This document shows positions 13,703-18,086 of a DNA stretch of 18,086 bases, piece by piece. The position numbers were made by a program, and so were the translations under genes. A model generated the notes under the pieces. That model made no database searches. It had not been told where the DNA came from and was given only the letters and a program-made list of their open reading frames with translations. Each line of letters starts with the position of its first letter. Position 1 is the first letter of the stretch. The stretch comes from Bdellovibrionales bacterium (GTDB lineage: Bacteria; Bdellovibrionota; JAFGOL01), in the NCBI GenBank assembly GCA_022710165.1, contig JAKLHL010000008.1, positions 1-18,086 on the forward strand, read 5' to 3'.

Positions 13703-13779
13703 TGGCGGGGCCGACGAGACTCGAACTCGCGACCTCTGGCTTGACAGGCCAGCGTTCTAACCGACTGAACTACGACCCC
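13703..13779 (-). tRNA. tRNA-Asp (anticodon GTC)
   Basis: The gene is 77 nt including an encoded CCA. The reverse strand folds into a full cloverleaf. The acceptor stem is GGGGTCG/CGGCCCC with one T-G pair. The D-loop is AGTTCAGTCGGTTAGA, and the anticodon stem CTGGC/GCCAG closes the loop CTGTCAA (GTC at positions 34-36). The T-arm is GCGAG-TTCGAGT-CTCGT. The discriminator is G, as in Asp tRNAs. Confidence 0.97.
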
Positions 13780-13795
13780 GTTTTAAGACCTGATT

Positions 13796-13824
13796 TTTGT
13801 ATTCCATAGGGATTTGGATGTCAA
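13796..13824 (-). promoter_or_regulatory. Promoter of the tRNA-Asp gene
   Basis: On the reverse strand TTGACA (13824-13819), a 17-bp spacer and TACAAA (13801-13796). A start near 13789 would lie 10 nt before the tRNA. The -35 box starts immediately after the lpxC stop codon, so tRNA-Asp and the two genes behind it form their own unit. Confidence 0.55.
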
Positions 13825-14757
13825 TTAAAAAGTAGCTACGGTCTGGAGCAAAGAAAAAGCCTTCTCGGCATATGCTTTGTCGTCTACCAACACCGGTTCT
13901 TCAAGTACTTTAAAGCTGGTCTTTCTTGCCCTCATTTCCTTTAGGGCCATGGCATGAAGACCATGTCCGCTCTTATATGCGACAACGTGTGCAAGCAGTC
14001 TTGTGCCGCTCCCGCAAAGGGCCATGTCACCCATTATGTCCAGGACCTTATGCCTTACGAACTCATCGTCGTAACTCATGATGGTCTTGTTAACAACACC
14101 GTTGTTATCAAGAACAAGTGCATTTTCATATGAGCCGCCAAGTGCAAGTCCTTTTTCTTTCAACTTTGCAACTTCGTTCAAAAATCCAAAGGTCTTTGCC
14201 TTGGCTACCTCAGCAACGTAATTGAACGTGTTATGTCTATACTCAAAATGCTGTAAGCCAACACTAGGATGTTTATAGTTAACACGACAGGATATTTTGA
14301 ACTCAGACGATGGAAGCAGATAAATGAACCTGTCATCCAAAGAAACAGAGATCGGTTTTACGACCTGGACATATTTTACCGGCGCATCCTGCTCAACTAT
14401 TCCGGCGTTCTCAAGACTATCCACATATGCGAGCGAACTTCCGTCCAATATAGGAAGCTCAGGCCCGTAAACTTCTATCAATGCATTGTCAATATTAAGA
14501 CCTCTTATGGCAGACATAAGGTGCTCTATGGTGGCTATCCTTACTTTTTTACTGCCTATAACGGTACTAAGCTGTGTATCTACCACATTGTTCCACAGCG
14601 CCTTTATTTGAGGTCTTTTAGGAAGGTCAGCCCTTACAAACACTATACCAGTATTAACAGGGGCCGGATTAATAACGACCCTGACATTATCTCCAGTATG
14701 TAAAGCTACACCTGAAAACTCTATTTTACCCTTGATAGTTCTTTGCAAAAGCTTCAT
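13825..14757 (-). CDS. lpxC: UDP-3-O-acyl-N-acetylglucosamine deacetylase LpxC
   Basis: The protein has 310 residues, the usual LpxC length. LpxC removes the acetyl group from UDP-3-O-acyl-GlcNAc, the committed step of lipid A synthesis. The zinc ligands are His79 (in TIEHLMSA), His236 and Asp240 (in VRHKVLDIMGD). The general acid is His265 (in YKSGHGLHAM), and Glu78 is the candidate base. The hydrophobic-tunnel segment KAKTFGFLNEV is also present. The ATG has GGGA about 9 nt upstream. It is transcribed separately from ruvB. This gene shows that the organism makes LPS. Confidence 0.97.
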   Translation of the reverse strand: MKLLQRTIKGKIEFSGVALHTGDNVRVVINPAPVNTGIVFVRADLPKRPQIKALWNNVVDTQLSTVIGSKKVRIATIEHLMSAIRGLNIDNALIEVYGPELPILDGSSLAYVDSLENAGIVEQDAPVKYVQVVKPISVSLDDRFIYLLPSSEFKISCRVNYKHPSVGLQHFEYRHNTFNYVAEVAKAKTFGFLNEVAKLKEKGLALGGSYENALVLDNNGVVNKTIMSYDDEFVRHKVLDIMGDMALCGSGTRLLAHVVAYKSGHGLHAMALKEMRARKTSFKVLEEPVLVDDKAYAEKAFSLLQTVATF

Positions 14758-14773
14758 AAGTCTATGTCCCTTA

Positions 14774-14801
14774 TATATAAGATATATCTTAAATGCTACA
14801 A
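14774..14801 (-). promoter_or_regulatory. Candidate lpxC promoter
   Basis: TTGTAG (14801-14796), a 16-bp spacer and TATATA (14779-14774) on the reverse strand, in a very A/T-rich region with A and T tracts upstream. The predicted leader is about 10 nt. The spacer holds the 14-bp palindrome at 14778-14791. Confidence 0.35.
14778..14791. repeat. 14-bp perfect palindrome in the lpxC upstream region
   Basis: TAAGATATATCTTA equals its own reverse complement and overlaps the proposed lpxC promoter spacer and -10. It could be a repressor or activator site. A/T-rich palindromes also occur by chance. Confidence 0.35.
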
Positions 14802-14849
14802 AAAATTGCTTTTTTTAGACTCAATAAGCCATTGTATTGACAGGATTTT

Positions 14850-15863
14850 TTAGAAAAGTCCCTGTTTTGAGACCCCAAAATGCTTGTAGGCAAGGGGGGT
14901 GGCCACCCTTCCACGGGGGGTCTTTGCCAGGTATCCGCACTGTATAAGAAACGATTCGTATAGGTCTTCTATGGTATTAGGTTCTTCACCTATACATGAA
15001 GCAAGGGTGGTTAGCCCAACAGGGCCTCCTTCGAACTTTTCTATGATAGTAAGCATGATCTTTCTGTCCATCTCGTCAAAACCCTTTTCATCAACATCGA
15101 GCATATTAAGGGCCTTATCGGCGACATCCTTTGTTATGACACCGTCTGCCTTTATCTGAGCATAATCCCTTACTCGTCGTAAAAGTCTATTAGCTACCCT
15201 TGGAGTGCCTCTTGAACGCCCTGCAAGTTCCGTTGCACCGTCCTTTTTTATATCAACCCCGAGTATGCCTGCAGAACGTATTATTATCTTTGCAAGGCTT
15301 TCTACGTCGTAATAATCAAGCCTGTGAGAGAACCCGAACCTGTCCCTTAAAGGGGCCGCTATAAGTCCTGCCCTCGTGGTCGCACCTATAAGTGTGAACT
15401 TCGGCAGCGGTATCTTTATTGCCTTTGCTCCAGGGCCCTGACCTATTATCACGTTAAGCTCAAAGTCTTCCATCGCTGGATATAAGGTCTCTTCAACTGT
15501 TTTGCTAAGTCTGTGTATCTCGTCTATAAATAGCACGTCGTTCTCGCCCAAACTTGTAAGTATGGCAGCAAGGTCGCCGGATTTTTCAAGCGCAGGCCCA
15601 GAGGTAACACGTATAACACAGCCAAGCTCGTTGGATATGACGCTGGCCAAAGAGGTCTTGCCAAGCCCAGGAGGTCCATGGAACAGGCAGTGATCAAGAG
15701 CTTCCCCTCTTGCCTTTGTGGCTTTTATGAACAAGGAGAGCTTTTCCTTAAGACCTTCCTGACCTATGAACTCGTCTAAAAGTTTAGGCCTGAGGGTTTG
15801 CTCGTACTGAGCTTCGTCCTCGTTAAGTACCGGGTCCAGATTTGTTTCGAATTCTGTGCTCAA
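14850..15863 (-). CDS. ruvB: Holliday junction branch-migration ATPase RuvB
   Basis: The protein has 337 residues. Walker A is GPPGLGKTS (63-71), Walker B is LFIDEIH (111-117), and sensor/arginine-finger elements are ATTRAGLIAAPLRDRFGF (161-178). The winged-helix C-terminus has GGPVGLTTLA and ends with the RGRVATPLAYKHF motif. Two RuvB rings drive branch migration of RuvA-bound junctions. The ATG overlaps the ruvA stop (ATGA). The coding end is followed by A/T-rich sequence with a weak TCAATA/TATTGA inverted repeat, which lacks the GC stem of a usual terminator. Confidence 0.98.
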   Translation of the reverse strand: MSTEFETNLDPVLNEDEAQYEQTLRPKLLDEFIGQEGLKEKLSLFIKATKARGEALDHCLFHGPPGLGKTSLASVISNELGCVIRVTSGPALEKSGDLAAILTSLGENDVLFIDEIHRLSKTVEETLYPAMEDFELNVIIGQGPGAKAIKIPLPKFTLIGATTRAGLIAAPLRDRFGFSHRLDYYDVESLAKIIIRSAGILGVDIKKDGATELAGRSRGTPRVANRLLRRVRDYAQIKADGVITKDVADKALNMLDVDEKGFDEMDRKIMLTIIEKFEGGPVGLTTLASCIGEEPNTIEDLYESFLIQCGYLAKTPRGRVATPLAYKHFGVSKQGLF

Positions 15864-16444
15864 GCCATGCTCCTAAGTGTTTCTCTAAGTATCTCTTCCA
15901 CTTTTCGTCCGCCGTTTATATCGTTAAGACGAGGTTTTAACGCATCAACAGCCTCGTTCCTTTTATAGCCAAAACCTACCAAAGCCTCAACAAGTTCATC
16001 ATAGGTGGACCTTTCCTCTCCGGCAAAACTTACTGTATCACCGCTGGTCACAGTCCCTAATTTATCCCTTAGCTCTATTATTATCCTCTCTGCTGTTTTT
16101 TTGCCTATACCAGGGACTTTTGAAAGAAGGCTTACATCTTTGGAAGAGATGACCCTTACAAGTTCCTGGACGCTGAAGAAAGATATTATACCCAAGGCCG
16201 TTTTTGGCCCTACTCCGCTCACCGAATATAGTTTCCTGAACACCATTTTCTCTGATGGATCGCCAAACCCGAACAGCGTTATTGAATCTTCCCTTACTAC
16301 AGTGTCTATATAAAGTTTTACCACAGAGCCCCTGTCCGCAGTAAAAGTAGCAGGCACCCTTACGGCATAGCCTACGCCATTAACATCAACTACCGCTTCT
16401 CCAGCGACTATATCAACGTATGTTCCTCTCAATACAGCTATCAT
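15860..16444 (-). CDS. ruvA: Holliday junction DNA helicase subunit RuvA
   Basis: The protein has 194 residues. It has an N-terminal OB-fold (MIAVLRGTYVDIVAGEAVVD) and two helix-hairpin-helix motifs (SVSGVGPKTALGIIS and KVPGIGKKTAERIIIELRDK). After an acidic linker, the C-terminal domain (ELVEALVGFGYKRNEAVDAL) binds RuvB. RuvA forms the tetramer that recognises the four-way junction. The gene overlaps ruvC and ruvB by 4 nt at each end, so the three are translated in a row. Confidence 0.98.
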   Translation of the reverse strand: MIAVLRGTYVDIVAGEAVVDVNGVGYAVRVPATFTADRGSVVKLYIDTVVREDSITLFGFGDPSEKMVFRKLYSVSGVGPKTALGIISFFSVQELVRVISSKDVSLLSKVPGIGKKTAERIIIELRDKLGTVTSGDTVSFAGEERSTYDELVEALVGFGYKRNEAVDALKPRLNDINGGRKVEEILRETLRSMA

Positions 16445-16926
16445 GCAGAAGCCCTCCTGAAAGGGACGGTGTTAAGATGACAGATAGAGATGGCTATTGC
16501 ATCAGCGGCGTCGTAAGGCCTTATGTTCTTGACGCCGGTCAAAAAACCTACCATCTGGGCCACCTGTTCTTTACCAGCCCCGCCATAACATGATACCGCT
16601 TTTTTGATCTCTTTTGGAGTATATTCATGCACCTCAAGCCCAAGATTAACGGCTGCTGTAATGGCTGCACCCCTGCCCTGGCCAAGCTTTAAAGCGCTCT
16701 TTGCATTAACAGAAAAGAACACGTCCTCTATTGAGACCGCATCAACATTATAATCTTTTATGGTCTTTTGGACGAAGCTGAATATCTTGCCGAGCCTTAG
16801 GCTCATGGCCTCTGAACTAGAAAGTTTAAGCACGTCATAATGAATGAGCTTATAGCTTGAGCCCTGGGTCTCTACTATCCCAACCCCCATCCTTACCGTA
16901 CCGGGATCTATCCCCAAAACCCTCAT
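16441..16926 (-). CDS. ruvC: Holliday junction resolvase RuvC
   Basis: The protein has 161 residues. The metal-binding catalytic acids are in place: Asp7 (GIDPGT), Glu67 (SIEDVFF), Asp139 and Asp142 (YDAADAIAI). RuvC cuts junctions on the RuvAB complex. GAGGGAG just before the ATG is a good ribosome binding site, 12 nt after the yebC stop. The order yebC-ruvC-ruvA-ruvB is a widespread operon. Confidence 0.98.
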   Translation of the reverse strand: MRVLGIDPGTVRMGVGIVETQGSSYKLIHYDVLKLSSSEAMSLRLGKIFSFVQKTIKDYNVDAVSIEDVFFSVNAKSALKLGQGRGAAITAAVNLGLEVHEYTPKEIKKAVSCYGGAGKEQVAQMVGFLTGVKNIRPYDAADAIAISICHLNTVPFRRASA

Positions 16927-16938
16927 TTGATACTCCCT

Positions 16939-17691
16939 CTATACGGAGAGCTTTGCCATCTCCTCGTCGTCTATATCAAAATTAGAATGGACTTTCTGCA
17001 CATCGTCGTGATCTTCAAGGTTCTCTATCAGCTTCAACATATTCTCTGCGTCTTTACCCGTAAGTTTTATAGTCGTAGAAGGCACCATCGACACTTCTGC
17101 ACTCTCTATCTTTATGCTCTTTGCCTCTATAGCTGTCTTTACAGGCTCCAAAGAGTTTGGGTCCGTATAGACAAAGAACGTGTCCCCTTCTGTTACAACG
17201 TCCTCAGCACCAGCCTCTAGGCCTACTTCCATAAGAGCGTCCTCGTTGGTGGAAGAAGTAGAAACTGTTATCACGCCTTTCTTTTTGAACATCCAGGCAA
17301 CAGAGCCTGACTCACCAAGATTGCCGTTAGAGCGAGTAAAAACGTGTCTTATATCAGAAACCGTTCTGTTCTTGTTATCTGTAAGGACTTCAACCAGTAC
17401 AGCTGTACCGCCAGGTCCGTAACCTTCGTAAACAACATCTTCATAGGTAGCCGCACCCTCAAGTTCGCCGGTGCCTTTCTTTATCGCCCTTGCGATGTTG
17501 TCGTTAGGCATATTTGCAGTTCTTGCAGTTAACACCGCTGTTCTAAGTCTTGCGTTAGTTTCCGGGTCCCCTCCGCCGTTCTTTGCAGCAACTGTAAGTT
17601 CTTTTATCAGCTTCGTGAAAAGCTTGCCTCTTTTTGCGTCGGCAGCTCCTTTTTTGTGCTTGATCGAACTCCATTTATTATGACCTGACAT
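16939..17691 (-). CDS. yebC: YebC/PmpR family (TACO1-like) protein
   Basis: The protein has 250 residues, the standard length. The family start MSGHNKWSSIKHKKGAADAK is followed by RGKLFTKLIKELTVAA, and later come NMPNDNIARAIKKGTGE, YEGYGPGGTAVLVEVLTDNKNRT and SGSVAWMFKKKGVI. The family has been described as transcription regulators (PmpR) and as a translation factor that relieves ribosome stalling on proline runs (TACO1/YebC). The start has AGGGGGA upstream. It lies 15 nt after lolA and 12 nt before ruvC. Confidence 0.96.
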   Translation of the reverse strand: MSGHNKWSSIKHKKGAADAKRGKLFTKLIKELTVAAKNGGGDPETNARLRTAVLTARTANMPNDNIARAIKKGTGELEGAATYEDVVYEGYGPGGTAVLVEVLTDNKNRTVSDIRHVFTRSNGNLGESGSVAWMFKKKGVITVSTSSTNEDALMEVGLEAGAEDVVTEGDTFFVYTDPNSLEPVKTAIEAKSIKIESAEVSMVPSTTIKLTGKDAENMLKLIENLEDHDDVQKVHSNFDIDDEEMAKLSV

Positions 17692-17706
17692 AAATTAAAG
17701 ATCCCC

Positions 17707-18086
17707 CTACTGTATTATTCTTGTACCTTTTGGCGCTTTAAAAACGAATTCCTTGCTTGTAAGCTTTTTGGGAAGCCTTTTAAAGTCCCTGACCTCTATA
17801 AAAACTTTAGAGCCATCTATATCCTCAAACTCAATGCTGTCAAGCCTAAAATCGGTTCTGTCATCAATGTTGACCACGGCCCAATTGTACCCTTTTTTCC
17901 TGCCACCTTTTATGTACAGCTCCTTTAGACCCTTTTTGGACTTTGAGTCCTTTAGCATAGAGGTTTTGTGCTCAAGATCAAGTATCAGCGACTGTATACC
18001 CTTGTCCGTATTTGAGTCCCTTACGGAGAGTGTTGGTATATCCCCTTCTTCTTCTGGCGGGGAGTATATCCACATCTTCTTGCCGT
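17707..18086 (-). CDS. lolA: Outer-membrane lipoprotein carrier LolA (5' part off window)
   Basis: The visible part has about 126 residues, and the frame is open through the right edge (codons for Gly-Lys-Lys precede MWIYSPPEEE). The GKKMWIYSP segment, the VRDSNTD/SLILDLEHK stretch, ELYIKGGRKKGYNW and the C-terminal FKAPKGTRII match the C-terminal two thirds of LolA-type lipoprotein carriers, where (F)xxPxGxxVI is typical. LolA ferries lipoproteins across the periplasm. The Met at 18073-18075 is internal, not a start. The N-terminal signal peptide lies outside the window. Confidence 0.8.
   Translation of the reverse strand, partial: GKKMWIYSPPEEEGDIPTLSVRDSNTDKGIQSLILDLEHKTSMLKDSKSKKGLKELYIKGGRKKGYNWAVVNIDDRTDFRLDSIEFEDIDGSKVFIEVRDFKRLPKKLTSKEFVFKAPKGTRIIQ

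Noticed and set aside
14269..14703. Plus-strand open frame of 144 codons opposite lpxC
   Set aside because: It shows no domain or good start and lies within the well-conserved lpxC coding region.
14817..14843. Inverted repeat TCAATA/TATTGA after ruvB as a terminator
   Set aside because: The arms are A/T-rich and, on the ruvB strand, are followed by an A run rather than a T run, so it does not fit an intrinsic terminator.
1..18086. CRISPR array, transposon ends or phage genes
   Set aside because: I saw no regularly spaced direct repeats, transposase or integrase frames, or phage structural motifs on either strand.

Overview
The window reads as chromosomal DNA from a Gram-negative (diderm, LPS-making) bacterium. 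LpxC, LolA, TolB, a BamB-like lipoprotein and a beta-barrel protein all point to an outer membrane. The recR-mglB-mglA arrangement, the Cys-rich lipoprotein and the RuvCAB/YebC block are most like deltaproteobacterial-type lineages (Myxococcota, Bdellovibrionota, Desulfobacterota or relatives); this placement is inference. Base composition is moderate, and Arg AGG and Ile ATA codons are common in every gene, so no block looks recently transferred. No insertion sequence, phage gene or CRISPR array was seen.

Left part (1-7400): a minus-strand envelope operon runs from a clear sigma70-type promoter (2903-2931) through a YfgM-like membrane TPR protein and a BamB-like PQQ-propeller lipoprotein into tolB, which is cut by the left edge. 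Diverging from it is a signal-peptide-bearing outer-membrane beta-barrel protein. Next come a secreted protein of unknown function (degenerate transglutaminase-like look), an RMD1/DUF155 membrane protein, trmB with a small unknown gene in front of it, and phosphatidylserine decarboxylase.

Middle (7109-10680): a minus-strand operon reads SRP RNA, dnaX, recR, mglB (roadblock), mglA (small GTPase) and a small single-span membrane protein. dnaX carries an A9 run just after domain III, where slippage in either direction would give a gamma-like short product. The SRP RNA has an unusual GAAA apical loop.

Tad-like cassette (10760-12681): five tightly coupled minus-strand genes encode a Flp-type pilin, an unknown single-span protein, TadG-like and TadE-like proteins, and a short RcpC/CpaB-like protein. 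No ATPase, secretin or prepilin peptidase lies in the window. This is the least standard part of the region.

Right part (12797-18086): a Cys-rich lipoprotein and an NADPH-dependent FMN reductase lie just downstream of a tRNA-Asp gene with its own promoter. Then come lpxC with its own promoter region, and the lolA-yebC-ruvC-ruvA-ruvB operon, in which the Holliday-junction genes overlap by 4 nt and lolA runs off the right edge.

Several genes that begin transcription units have no Shine-Dalgarno sequence, and some have a -10-like box close to the ATG. Genes inside operons often have strong GGAGG sites. These sites moved several starts from the longest open frame to a better-supported internal codon. 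There is no gene-free stretch longer than 300 bases.
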